NCBI GenBank assembly: GCA_016191335.1
Contig: JACPOW010000021.1
Span: 1 to 52,791, forward strand
DNA length: 52,791 nucleotides
Direction of reading: 5' to 3'
DNA from: Elusimicrobiota bacterium
GTDB lineage: Bacteria; Elusimicrobiota; Elusimicrobia; UBA1565; UBA9628
The notes beneath the pieces are model-generated. The model made no database searches, was not told the origin of the DNA, and saw only the letters and a list, made by a program, of their open reading frames with translations. Shown here in pieces: positions 10,735 to 18,597 of this stretch (the first letter of the stretch is position 1; every line of letters begins with the position of its first letter). The position numbers were made by a program, and so were the translations under genes.

Positions 10735-10877
10735 AGATATAGGTTAACCCGTCCTCGAAAAGGGTGAAAGGGCCTTTGGTCCTAGCGGGGCGGGGTCCTT
10801 CACCGCCTAATCCGGAGATTAAAGTCTGGCAATTGTGTTGCTACATGTCGTTTACGAGCCGTACACGAGGAGCATAT

Positions 10878-13151
10878 ATGAGAAAGTTATGGGCCGCCTT
10901 CACCGTCGTGATCGTCGGATCCTTCGCCGTCCTGGGCTGGGTCGGCGTGGAGATGAACAACCACAAGCCTCCGATCCCCGTTTCGGTCGTCGATGAGACC
11001 GGGAAGGCCGTTTTCCCCGACGGGGCGATCATGGAAGGCCAGGACGTCTGGCGCGCCCTCGGCGGCATGCAGGTCGGCTCGGTGTGGGGCCACGGCGCCT
11101 ACGTCGCCCCGGACTGGACGGCCGACTGGCTACACCGCGAGCTCACCACCGTGCTCGACGGCTGGGCCAAGGCGGAGAAGGCCGGGTCCTACGCGGCCCT
11201 TCCCGCCGAGCGCCAGGCGGCTTTGCGCCAGCGCCTGGAGACGCTGTTCCGGACCAACGGCTACGACGCCGCGACCGGACGACTGACCGTCTCCGCGGAC
11301 CGGGCGGCGGCGTTCCGTTCCAACCTCGAACACTACGGCGACGTGTTCGCCAACGGCCGGAAGGCCTACGCGATGCCCAAGGGCGCGGTGACCGATCCCG
11401 ATAAAGCCCTGAAGCTGTCCGCGTTCTTCTTCTGGACCTCGTGGGCCGCGTCGACGGACCGGCCCGGCAGCCAGTACACCTACACGAACAACTGGCCGCA
11501 CGAGCCGCTGATCGGAAACCGCCCCACCGCTCCCGCGATGTTCTGGACCGGCATCAGCATCATCATGCTGCTCGGCGGGATCTGCGCGATGGTCTGGTAC
11601 TACGCGGGCGCCGGCGGCGGGGAGCACGCCAAGAAGGACGTCCCCTCCCGCGACCCGCTGATCGGCCTCAAGCTGACGGCGTCGCAGAAGATGACCATCC
11701 CGTACTTCGTCACCGTCGCCGGCCTCATCTTGGCGCAGATCGGCGTCGGCATCGTCACCGCCCATTACGGCGTGGAAGGCGACGGCTTCTTCGGCGTGCC
11801 TCTCGACCGCTGGCTGCCGTACGTCGTGACGCGCACCTGGCACATCCAGCTCGGGCTGTTCTGGATCGCGACGAGCTGGCTCGCCGCGGGGCTGTTCATC
11901 GCGCCGATCATCCTCGGCCGCGAGCCCAAGGGCCAGGCCCTCGGCGTCGGCGTCCTGCTCGGCGCCCTCGTCGTCATCGTCGTCGGCTCTCTCGCCGGCG
12001 AGTGGGCGAGCGTGTTCCATAAATTCTCCGGGAACGATTGGTTCCTGTGGGGCCATCAGGGCTACGAGTACGTCGAGCTCGGGCGCGTCTGGCAGGTCGG
12101 CCTGTTCGCGGGCCTGCTGATCTGGCTCGCGCTCGTCGGACGCTGCGTGATCCCGGCGATGATCGAGGCCAAGCCGGGGACCTCCAAGCTGCTCGGGCTG
12201 TTCCTCGTCTCCGCGGTCGCGATCGCGGGCTTCTACGGCGCGGGCCTGTCGTGGGGCCAGCACACGCACCTGACCATGGTCGAGTACTGGCGCTGGTGGG
12301 TCGTGCACCTGTGGGTCGAGGGCTTCTTCGAGGTGTTCGCGACCGTCGTGATCGCGTTCCTGTTCTCGAAGATGGGTCTCGTCAACGACGCGCGGGCCGC
12401 CGAGGCGACCTTGCTCGCCGCGACGATCTACCTCGCGGGCGGCATCATCGGGACCTTGCACCACCTGTACTTCTCGGGCACGCCGACGGTGGCGCTGGCG
12501 CTGGGCTCGGTGTTCAGCGCGCTCGAGGTCGTGCCCCTGGCCTTGATGGGCTACGAGGCCTGGGACCACATCCATGTCTCCCGCTCGGCGCCGTGGGTGC
12601 GCGACTACCGCTGGCCGATCCTGTTCTTCGTCGCCGTCGCGTTCTGGAACATGGTCGGCGCGGGCCTGTTCGGCTTCATGATCAACCCGCCGGCCGCGCT
12701 GTACTACATGCAGGGGCTCAACACGACGCCGCTGCACGGCCACGCGGCGCTGTTCGGCGTGTACGGCATGCTCGGTATCGGCCTGACGCTGTTCTGCCTG
12801 CGCGCCGCGACGGCCGGACGGCGCTGGAAGGACGGGATGATCTCCGTCGCCTTCTGGGGCATGAACGGCGGATTGCTCGCGATGTGCCTGCTGAGCCTGC
12901 TGCCGGTCGGGCTCCTGCAGACCGTCGCGTCGATCGAGACGGGCTACTGGTTCGCCCGCAGCCCGGAGTTCCTGCAGACGCCGCTGATGTCGACCTTGCG
13001 GTGGCTGCGCGCGCCCGGGGACACCGTGTTCGCGCTCGGCGCGGTCGCGCTGGTCCTCTTCATGATCGGGCTGGCCACCGGCCACTCGTTCGCCGGGGAG
13101 GCGAAGCCGGCCAAGGCCGAGGCCGCGCCGGAGCCGGAGCTCGTCGCTTAA
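10878..13151 (+). CDS. norZ: Quinol-dependent nitric oxide reductase (qNOR)
   Basis: This encodes 757 residues from the ATG at 10878, chosen because AGGAG lies just upstream and the protein then begins with the normal MRKLWAAFTVVIVGSFAVLGW helix. It reduces NO to N2O at the inner membrane using quinol. After helix 1 comes a soluble domain of about 220 residues without any CxxCH, then a 12-13-helix heme-copper-oxidase-type core. Conserved His are visible at H322 (WHIQLGLFW), H477 with E481 (HLWVE), H528-H529 (TLHHLY) and H620/H622 (LHGH), as expected for the two hemes and non-heme iron. The single-chain length and absence of a cytochrome c partner gene identify the qNOR rather than the cNOR form. 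It is followed by a strong hairpin terminator and a convergent Rrf2 regulator. Confidence 0.93.
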   Translation: MRKLWAAFTVVIVGSFAVLGWVGVEMNNHKPPIPVSVVDETGKAVFPDGAIMEGQDVWRALGGMQVGSVWGHGAYVAPDWTADWLHRELTTVLDGWAKAEKAGSYAALPAERQAALRQRLETLFRTNGYDAATGRLTVSADRAAAFRSNLEHYGDVFANGRKAYAMPKGAVTDPDKALKLSAFFFWTSWAASTDRPGSQYTYTNNWPHEPLIGNRPTAPAMFWTGISIIMLLGGICAMVWYYAGAGGGEHAKKDVPSRDPLIGLKLTASQKMTIPYFVTVAGLILAQIGVGIVTAHYGVEGDGFFGVPLDRWLPYVVTRTWHIQLGLFWIATSWLAAGLFIAPIILGREPKGQALGVGVLLGALVVIVVGSLAGEWASVFHKFSGNDWFLWGHQGYEYVELGRVWQVGLFAGLLIWLALVGRCVIPAMIEAKPGTSKLLGLFLVSAVAIAGFYGAGLSWGQHTHLTMVEYWRWWVVHLWVEGFFEVFATVVIAFLFSKMGLVNDARAAEATLLAATIYLAGGIIGTLHHLYFSGTPTVALALGSVFSALEVVPLALMGYEAWDHIHVSRSAPWVRDYRWPILFFVAVAFWNMVGAGLFGFMINPPAALYYMQGLNTTPLHGHAALFGVYGMLGIGLTLFCLRAATAGRRWKDGMISVAFWGMNGGLLAMCLLSLLPVGLLQTVASIETGYWFARSPEFLQTPLMSTLRWLRAPGDTVFALGAVALVLFMIGLATGHSFAGEAKPAKAEAAPEPELVA

Positions 13152-13160
13152 AAGGAGAAA

Positions 13161-13202
13161 GCCGCGCGCGGCGCCCTCGCGGCGTCGCGCGCGGCTCTTT
13201 TT
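13161..13202 (+). terminator. Rho-independent terminator after the NO reductase gene
   Basis: Perfect 10-bp GC arms (13161-13170 and 13186-13195) enclose a 15-nt loop that can pair further, and are followed by TCTTTTT. The T-run runs into the stop codon of the convergent Rrf2 gene. On the minus strand the hairpin is followed by a pyrimidine-rich stretch, so it may act in both directions. Confidence 0.85.
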
Positions 13203-13638
13203 ATTTCTTGGATTTCTTCGGCAGCTTGAGGTCGGCCAAGGTGAGCGTGCGCAGCGACGAGCGCATGCGCTCGTCGGCCTCGACGGCCGCGGCGTGCAGG
13301 GCGCAGGTCCCGCCGGCGGAGCAGGCCCGCTCCTCGAGCAGGCAGCGCCCGTGACGGCGGTCGCTGCCGCCGAGCGCCTCGATCACCTCGGCGAGCGTGA
13401 CCTCCTTGGCCGGGCGGTCCAGGCGGTAGCCGCCGTTGGGGCCGCGCCGGGAGCTCAGCACGCCCGCGCGCACCAGGCTCTGGAAGCTCTTGGCGAGAGC
13501 GGATTCCGGCAAGGAGAAGCGGCGGGCGACCCCGGTCAGCTCCAGCGATTTGCCGGGGTTGGCGGCGACGACCGCGAGCGCCTGCAGGGCGTGGCGCAGC
13601 GGCTGGGACAGTCCCACGAGGTTCAGATCCGGAGTCAT
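13201..13638 (-). CDS. Rrf2-family transcriptional regulator (NsrR-like)
   Basis: This encodes 145 residues, typical for Rrf2. An N-terminal winged helix (HALQALAVVAANPGKSLELTGVARRFSLPESALAKSFQSL then VLSSRRGPNGGYRLDRPA, the wing) is followed by a dimerisation helix region. Three Cys occur in the order C-x6-C-x5-C (GRCLLEERACSAGGTCALH), the layout that holds a [2Fe-2S] or [4Fe-4S] cluster in NsrR, IscR and RsrR. Its convergence with a nitric oxide reductase gene makes an NO-sensing role plausible, but this is inference from position. The basic tail (LPKKSKK) is unusual. A -10-like TACAAT lies nine bases before the ATG, giving a nearly leaderless mRNA. Confidence 0.88.
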   Translation of the reverse strand: MTPDLNLVGLSQPLRHALQALAVVAANPGKSLELTGVARRFSLPESALAKSFQSLVRAGVLSSRRGPNGGYRLDRPAKEVTLAEVIEALGGSDRRHGRCLLEERACSAGGTCALHAAAVEADERMRSSLRTLTLADLKLPKKSKK

Positions 13639-13647
13639 GATTCCGAC

Positions 13648-13694
13648 ATTGTAGCCGATTTGATTCCCGTCGGGGAATGCCCTACACTATCATC
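13648..13694. promoter_or_regulatory. Divergent promoters with a central inverted repeat
   Basis: On the plus strand, TTGATT (13660-13665), a 17-bp spacer and TACACT (13683-13688) are followed by six bases and the ATG at 13695, predicting a leaderless message. On the minus strand, TACAAT (13653-13648) serves the Rrf2 gene. ATTCCC-N4-GGGAAT (13663-13678) is a perfect 6-bp-arm inverted repeat overlapping both promoters, a natural place for an autoregulatory Rrf2 operator. Binding itself is inference. Confidence 0.55.
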
Positions 13695-16142
13695 ATGAAC
13701 CACGCCGAGCCCGTCGCCGCCGAGCCCTCCGCCGACCTCAAGACCAAGACCCTCCTCGTCATCTCCTCGCCCAACCCGAAGAAGAAGTTCATCTACCAGC
13801 GCCTCAAGGAGCTGGGCTTCTCGAAGATGATCCTGATGTCCTCCGAGGCGAACTGGGTCAGCAAGATCACCGACGGCTTCGTCGAGTGCGACCCTCTCGA
13901 CGAGGTCGCGTGCGTGGCCAAGGTCGAGGAGCTCGTCAAGACGCAGAAGGTCGACGGCGTCATCACCTTCTGGGAGAACGCCGTGCCGCTGTGCGCCACG
14001 CTCGCCGAGCGCTTCGGCTGGATCGGCCACACGCCGCAGGCCGCGCTCAACGCGCGCAACAAGTACCTGACGCGCCAGACGCTCGAGAACGCCAAGCTCG
14101 GCAAGTACCAGCCCGCGTGGGCGCTGATCAAGAGCCACTCGGACCTCGAGAAGGCCGCGGCGCGCATCGGCTTCCCCCTCGTGCTGAAGCCGGCGTGGGG
14201 CGTGAAGTCGCAGTTCGTCGTCAAGCTCGATAACCTTGATGAAGCGAAGAAAGCGCTCGACTACATCAAGACCAACATGACTCCCGCGTTCGACCCCATC
14301 TACAAGTACGGCACGGACATCCTGGCGGAAGAGTTCATGGACGGGGCGGAGATCGACGTCGATCTGTTGGTGCAGAACGGCGAAGTCAAATTCCACGCCT
14401 TCAACGACAACTTCCCCACCAAGGAGCCCTTCTTCGTCGAGACCGGCGACGCGATGCCGTCCCGCCACGAGGACAAGGACCTTTCCGATGTCCTCAGGAT
14501 GGCCAAGGAGGTCGTGAAGACCTTGGGCCTGACCAACGGCGCGCTGCACCTCGAGGCGAAGATCACGCCCTCCGGGCCCAAGCTCGTCGAGATCAACGCG
14601 CGCATGGGCGGCGACTACCTCCACGACTGGATCAAGACGGTCTGGGAGGTCGACGTCATCGAGGAGGCCGCCCGCATCGCCCTGGGCCAGCCCTGCCACC
14701 CCAAGCGCCTCAAGGACCCCCGCTGCCACCTCGTCGGCAAGTACCTCATCCCGGAGTACTCCGGCGTCGTCACCGGCGTGAAGTTCCCCCAGGAGAAGCC
14801 CGACCCCGCCAAGGTCCACGAGATCGCCGTGCAGAAGGAGCCCGGCGACGCCGTCCTCGTCCCGCCGGAAGGCTTCGAGACCATCGGCTGGGTCGTCGGA
14901 CGCGGCGACACCTACGCCGAGGCCGAGGAGAACCTCGACGAAACCTTGCGTCAGGTCTCCATCAACATCGTGCGCTTCGACTCGACCTCGTCTTTGGGTA
15001 AAACGAGGCGCAAGAACCGCTTCGGCGCCGCCCAGGTCTCGCGGCGGCGCATCCTGCAGTCGGCCCGGATCGAGAAGGTCCGCGGCACCGGGTTCGACAA
15101 GAAATCCCTTCACGTCGGGATCCTCTGCAACATCTTCGACGCCGAAGGCGGCGAAGAAGGCGCGGTCCATTCGGATCTGACGTCGGTGGGCCGGAACATC
15201 CAGAAGGCGGTCGAATCGAAGGGTCACAAGGTCACGTTCTTCGACATGAACGAGACGCCCCTTCCGTTCGACAAGATCGCCAACGCGAACGTGGACATGA
15301 TCTTCAACGTCTGCGAGCGCATCAACAACTCGTCCTTGCTCGAGCCCCACGCCGCGGCCATCCTGGACTGCCTCGGGATCCCTTACACGGGCTCCAATCC
15401 CCTGACCTTGGCGCTGTGCATCGACAAGATCAAGGTGAAGAAGATCCTCGAGCAGCACGGCCTGCCCACGCCCAAGTTCGACTACGTCTTCGAGAAGAAC
15501 GAGCCCATCCGCGAGGACCTTCGCTACCCGCTGATGGTCAAGCTCGCCAACACCGACAACTCCATCGGCATCTCGAACATGTCCGTCGTCACGAGCCTGA
15601 AGGCCCTGAAGGACCAGGTCGCCATGCTGCTGGAGAAGTACAACCGCCCTGTTCTTATCGAAGAATTCATCGAGGGCGACGAGGTCGACGTCTCGATCAT
15701 GGGCAACGAGGACCGGGTGAAGGTCCTGCCTCTGTCGCGCTCCATCTTCGACGACCTGCCGAAAGGGACCTGGGGCATCTACCCGTTCCAGGCGAAGTGG
15801 GAGGACAACTCCGTGTACTCGAAGATCCGCGTCGAGCGCCCGGCGAAGTACTCCCAGAAGCTCTCCGCCCTGATCTCCGAGATCTGCCTCGACGCGTACC
15901 GCATCTTCGACTGCCACGACTACGCGCGCATCGAGGTCCGGGTGGACCGCTCGGGCAATCCGTACATCCTGGAGATCAACCCGAACCCGTCGATCTCCGA
16001 CGGCGACTGCGTCCCGGCCTGCGCCGAGGTGATCGGCCACAACTACGCCGACTTCATCGAGGAGATCATGAAGGAGTGCATCTCGCGCTACCGCGCGCGT
16101 CCTCCTTACTATCACCTGCAGAGCGCGATGACGCCCTTCTAG
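13695..16142 (+). CDS. Tandem ATP-grasp fusion: amino-acid-ligase-like plus D-Ala-D-Ala-ligase-like
   Basis: This encodes 815 residues with two complete ATP-grasp modules. Module 1 (about 20-435) resembles BacD/carnosine-synthase/PurK-type carboxylate-amine ligases: LVLKPAWGVKS (ATP Lys), EEFMDGAEIDVDLLV, and LEAKITPSGPKLVEINARMGGD, which carries the metal-binding Glu/Asn. Module 2 (about 465-800) resembles D-Ala-D-Ala ligase: FNVCERINNSSLLEPHAAAILDCLGIPYTGS, LMVKLANTDNSIG, LIEEFIEGDEVDVSIMG and RIEVRVDRSGNPYILEINPNPS. Both likely form peptide-like or amide bonds via acyl-phosphates; substrates are unknown. An ATG at 13677 is also in frame but lies within the promoter spacer, so 13695 is preferred. 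galE follows with no gap. Confidence 0.85.
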   Translation: MNHAEPVAAEPSADLKTKTLLVISSPNPKKKFIYQRLKELGFSKMILMSSEANWVSKITDGFVECDPLDEVACVAKVEELVKTQKVDGVITFWENAVPLCATLAERFGWIGHTPQAALNARNKYLTRQTLENAKLGKYQPAWALIKSHSDLEKAAARIGFPLVLKPAWGVKSQFVVKLDNLDEAKKALDYIKTNMTPAFDPIYKYGTDILAEEFMDGAEIDVDLLVQNGEVKFHAFNDNFPTKEPFFVETGDAMPSRHEDKDLSDVLRMAKEVVKTLGLTNGALHLEAKITPSGPKLVEINARMGGDYLHDWIKTVWEVDVIEEAARIALGQPCHPKRLKDPRCHLVGKYLIPEYSGVVTGVKFPQEKPDPAKVHEIAVQKEPGDAVLVPPEGFETIGWVVGRGDTYAEAEENLDETLRQVSINIVRFDSTSSLGKTRRKNRFGAAQVSRRRILQSARIEKVRGTGFDKKSLHVGILCNIFDAEGGEEGAVHSDLTSVGRNIQKAVESKGHKVTFFDMNETPLPFDKIANANVDMIFNVCERINNSSLLEPHAAAILDCLGIPYTGSNPLTLALCIDKIKVKKILEQHGLPTPKFDYVFEKNEPIREDLRYPLMVKLANTDNSIGISNMSVVTSLKALKDQVAMLLEKYNRPVLIEEFIEGDEVDVSIMGNEDRVKVLPLSRSIFDDLPKGTWGIYPFQAKWEDNSVYSKIRVERPAKYSQKLSALISEICLDAYRIFDCHDYARIEVRVDRSGNPYILEINPNPSISDGDCVPACAEVIGHNYADFIEEIMKECISRYRARPPYYHLQSAMTPF

Positions 16143-17153
16143 ATGAAGGTCCTCGTCACCGGCGCCTCCGGCTACATCGGCAGCCACGCCTGCCTCGAGC
16201 TGCTGAAGGCCGGCCACGAGGTCGTCGGCTTCGACAACTTCTCCAACTCCTCGCCGGAGGCCATCGAGCGCGTCAAGGCGCTGGCGGGCAAGCCGATGCG
16301 CCTGGAGAAGCTCGACCTGCTCGACCCCGACGGCCTGGACGCGCTGCTGGGAGAAGGCTTCGACGCGGTGATGCACTTCGCCGGCCTCAAGGCGGTGGGC
16401 GAGTCCGTCGAGAAGCCGCAGCTGTACCACGAGAACAACGTCCTCGGCACCCATCACCTCCTCGCGGCGATGGAGAAGGCGGATTGCCGGCGGCTCGTCT
16501 TCTCGTCTTCCTGTACGGTCTACGGCGCTGTCGAAAAAAACCCCGTGGACGAGCGCCACCCGAGATCAGCCGTGAATCCTTACGGCAAAACAAAACTCGA
16601 TATCGAAGATATGTGCTACGAGCTCGCCGTCGAGGACAAGCGCTGGAAGATCGCCCTGCTGCGCTACTTCAACCCGGTCGGCGCGCACGAGAGCGGCCGC
16701 ATCGGCGAGGATCCCCGGGGCGTGCCGAACAACCTGATGCCCTTCGTGATGCAGACCGCCGTCGGCCGCCGCGAGTTCGTCGGCGTCTGGGGCGGGGACT
16801 ACCCGACCCACGACGGCACCGGCGTGCGCGACTACATCCACGTCGTGGACCTGGCCCTGGGGCATGTCGCCGCGCTCGACCGGCTCGACTCGTTCAAGGG
16901 CGCTCAGGCCGTCAACCTCGGCGCGGGCCGGGGCTACTCGGTGCTCGAGGTGATCGCCGCCGCCGCCAAGGCCGCGGGCAAGGCCATCCCGCACAAGATC
17001 ATGCCCCGCCGCCCCGGCGACGCGGCCGCGATCTGGGCCGACGCGTCGCTGGCCAAGAAGAAGCTCGGCTGGGAGCCGGCCCGGGGCCTCGACCAGATGT
17101 GCGCCGACTCCTGGAACTGGCAGAAGAACAATCCCTCGGGGTACGAGGCCTGA
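16143..17153 (+). CDS. galE: UDP-glucose 4-epimerase
   Basis: This encodes 336 residues, normal GalE length. It interconverts UDP-glucose and UDP-galactose in the cytosol. The NAD-binding start TGASGYIGSH (GxxGxxG), DNFSNSS (Asp that binds the adenosine ribose), HFAGLKAVGES, SSSCTVYG (catalytic Ser/Thr) and YGKTK (catalytic Tyr-x3-Lys) are all intact. NPVGAHESGRIGEDPRGVPNNLMPFV, typical of true GalE rather than other SDR epimerases, is also present. Its ATG follows directly after the TAG of the ATP-grasp gene, so the two are probably co-transcribed, and its own TGA overlaps the start of the next gene. Whether it also acts on UDP-GlcNAc cannot be decided here. Confidence 0.95.
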   Translation: MKVLVTGASGYIGSHACLELLKAGHEVVGFDNFSNSSPEAIERVKALAGKPMRLEKLDLLDPDGLDALLGEGFDAVMHFAGLKAVGESVEKPQLYHENNVLGTHHLLAAMEKADCRRLVFSSSCTVYGAVEKNPVDERHPRSAVNPYGKTKLDIEDMCYELAVEDKRWKIALLRYFNPVGAHESGRIGEDPRGVPNNLMPFVMQTAVGRREFVGVWGGDYPTHDGTGVRDYIHVVDLALGHVAALDRLDSFKGAQAVNLGAGRGYSVLEVIAAAAKAAGKAIPHKIMPRRPGDAAAIWADASLAKKKLGWEPARGLDQMCADSWNWQKNNPSGYEA

Positions 17154-17500
17154 TGCTCTTCGCGCTCAAGCTCGTCGTGTCGGCGCTGATCATCGCGGGA
17201 GCGTCCGAGCTCGGCAAGCGCTCGACCTTCGCGGGCGCCATCCTGATCTCGCTGCCGCTGTCGTCGCTGCTCGCGGTCACCTGGCTTTACGTCGAGACGA
17301 AGGACACCGCCCGCGTCGCCTCGATGACCGGCGGGATCTTCTGGGCGGTCCTGCCCTCGCTCCTCTTCTTCCTCGTGCTGCCCGCTTTGCTCAAGCGCGG
17401 CTGGGGCTACTGGCCCGCGCTCGGCGCCGCCTGCGCCGCGACGGCCTTAGGCTACGCGGTCTACGCCGCGGCGATGCGCCGGTTCGGCGTGGTCCTCTAG
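17153..17500 (+). CDS. DUF3147-like small integral membrane protein
   Basis: This encodes 115 residues with four hydrophobic segments (about 3-17, 25-44, 55-77, 84-106). The pattern ASELGKRSTFAGAILISLPLSS, the WLY.ETKDTARVASM loop and a Pro-rich LPSLLFFLVLPALL helix match what I recall of DUF3147 inner-membrane proteins, whose function is not established. The ATG overlaps the galE stop (TGATG), so it is translationally coupled as the last gene of the operon. A CCGG palindrome cluster lies immediately downstream. Confidence 0.7.
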   Translation: MLFALKLVVSALIIAGASELGKRSTFAGAILISLPLSSLLAVTWLYVETKDTARVASMTGGIFWAVLPSLLFFLVLPALLKRGWGYWPALGAACAATALGYAVYAAAMRRFGVVL

Positions 17501-17504
17501 ACTC

Positions 17505-17583
17505 GACTGTTTCCGGAAACAGTCGGCCGAAAACTAATGATAATCACTGTTCCCGGGAATAGTGATTATGGATAGTTTTTCGG
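17505..17583. repeat. CCGG palindrome cluster, types B and C (copy 3), likely bidirectional terminator
   Basis: Type B (GACTGTTTCCGGAAACAGTC, 17505-17524) is followed by a long type C hairpin (17527-17583). The core of type C is ATAATCACTGTTCCCGGGAA and its mate (17540-17569), extended by CCGAAAACTA and TAGTTTTTCGG arms. With the T-run in one arm and A-run in the other it could terminate both the galE operon and the convergent lepB operon. Confidence 0.75.
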
Positions 17584-17586
17584 ACG

Positions 17587-18588
17587 CTAGCGGACGACCT
17601 TCATCCGGGACGGCGGCCAGTAGATGAACCAGGCCTTGCCCTTGATGAAGCGGTTGTCGACGGGGCCCCAGTAGCGCGAGTCGCAGGAGTGGTCGCGGTT
17701 GTCGCCCATCATGAAGTAGGCGCCCTCCGGGACCTTCACGGGCCCGAAGAAGTCCTTCTGGATGTCGCCGAGCTCGCGGTCGAGCTTGTGCTCCTGCCAG
17801 AGCTGCTGATAGCGCTCGGGGGAGATCTCCTTGGCGTGCACCGACTCGGGCTGGCGGTAGGGCTCGTCCCACTGCGCGTAGCTCTCGTCGCTCATCAGCT
17901 TTCCGTCGACGATGACCTTGCCGGCGCTGACGGTGATCGTCTCGCCGGGCAGGCCGATGACGCGCTTGATGAAGTTCTCCCCCGCGTTGATCTTGCCGCA
18001 GTGGGCGTCGCGCGGGTCGGTGACCGGGAACTCGAAGACCATGACGTCACCGCGCTGCGGCTTGCGCAGCGGCAGGACGCGCTTGCCCCACACCGGCACG
18101 CGCAGGCCGTAGACGAACTTGTTGACGAAGAGGTGGTCGCCGATGAGGAGCGTCTTCTCCATCGAGCCGGAGGGGATCTTGAACGCCTGGATCAGGAAGG
18201 TCATGAGGACCCAGGCGAGCAGCGCCGAGGAGAACACGGTGTCCGCCCACTCCAGGTCGTCGTCGAGGTAGAAGCGCCGGCTCTCGACGCTCTCGCCCTT
18301 GGACCAGGCGCGCCAGAAGCCGATGGCGGCGAAGACGGCGGCGGCCGTCAGCGCGGGCAGGAGGTCCCCCACGCGCAGGACGCGCGCCCACAGCGCGATG
18401 ACCTTGGTGCGGCCCTCGAAGACCATCGTCATGATCATGACGATGGAGAAGGCGGCGATGGCGTAGAACAGCGCGTGCCACAGGGCGGACTGGAGCGGGG
18501 AGACGGGGCCGCCGCGGTCCTTCCAGCGGCGGGAGTACCAGGCGAAGAGGCCGAGAGAGACGCCGACGAACAGTAATCTTTCTTCCAT
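17587..18588 (-). CDS. lepB: Signal peptidase I
   Basis: This encodes 333 residues. It cleaves signal peptides on the periplasmic face of the inner membrane. Catalytic Ser is S142 in KIPSGSMEKTLLIGD, and the general-base Lys is K208 in NFIKRVIGLPGE. GDVMVFEFP, GDNRDHSCDSRYWGPV and the terminal YWPPSRMK fit boxes C-E. The N-terminal part is longer than minimal: three or four hydrophobic segments (about 4-18, 35-57, 78-92, 115-135) precede the active site, as in proteobacterial LepB. It follows lepA by 9 bp, the classic lepA-lepB pairing. Confidence 0.96.
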   Translation of the reverse strand: MEERLLFVGVSLGLFAWYSRRWKDRGGPVSPLQSALWHALFYAIAAFSIVMIMTMVFEGRTKVIALWARVLRVGDLLPALTAAAVFAAIGFWRAWSKGESVESRRFYLDDDLEWADTVFSSALLAWVLMTFLIQAFKIPSGSMEKTLLIGDHLFVNKFVYGLRVPVWGKRVLPLRKPQRGDVMVFEFPVTDPRDAHCGKINAGENFIKRVIGLPGETITVSAGKVIVDGKLMSDESYAQWDEPYRQPESVHAKEISPERYQQLWQEHKLDRELGDIQKDFFGPVKVPEGAYFMMGDNRDHSCDSRYWGPVDNRFIKGKAWFIYWPPSRMKVVR

Positions 18589-18597
18589 GAAATTCCT

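Noticed and set aside
10764..10877. A 38-codon N-terminal extension of the NO reductase
   Set aside because: The extension is not qNOR-like, and AGGAG sits correctly before the ATG at 10878.
13677..13694. ATG at 13677 as the start of the ATP-grasp gene
   Set aside because: It lies between the -35 and -10 of a good promoter and lacks a ribosome site; the ATG at 13695 fits the recurrent N6 spacing.
13635..16559. A 974-codon minus-strand open frame opposite the ATP-grasp gene
   Set aside because: It is an antisense shadow rich in Val, Asp, Leu and Arg; the plus strand carries clear ATP-grasp motifs.
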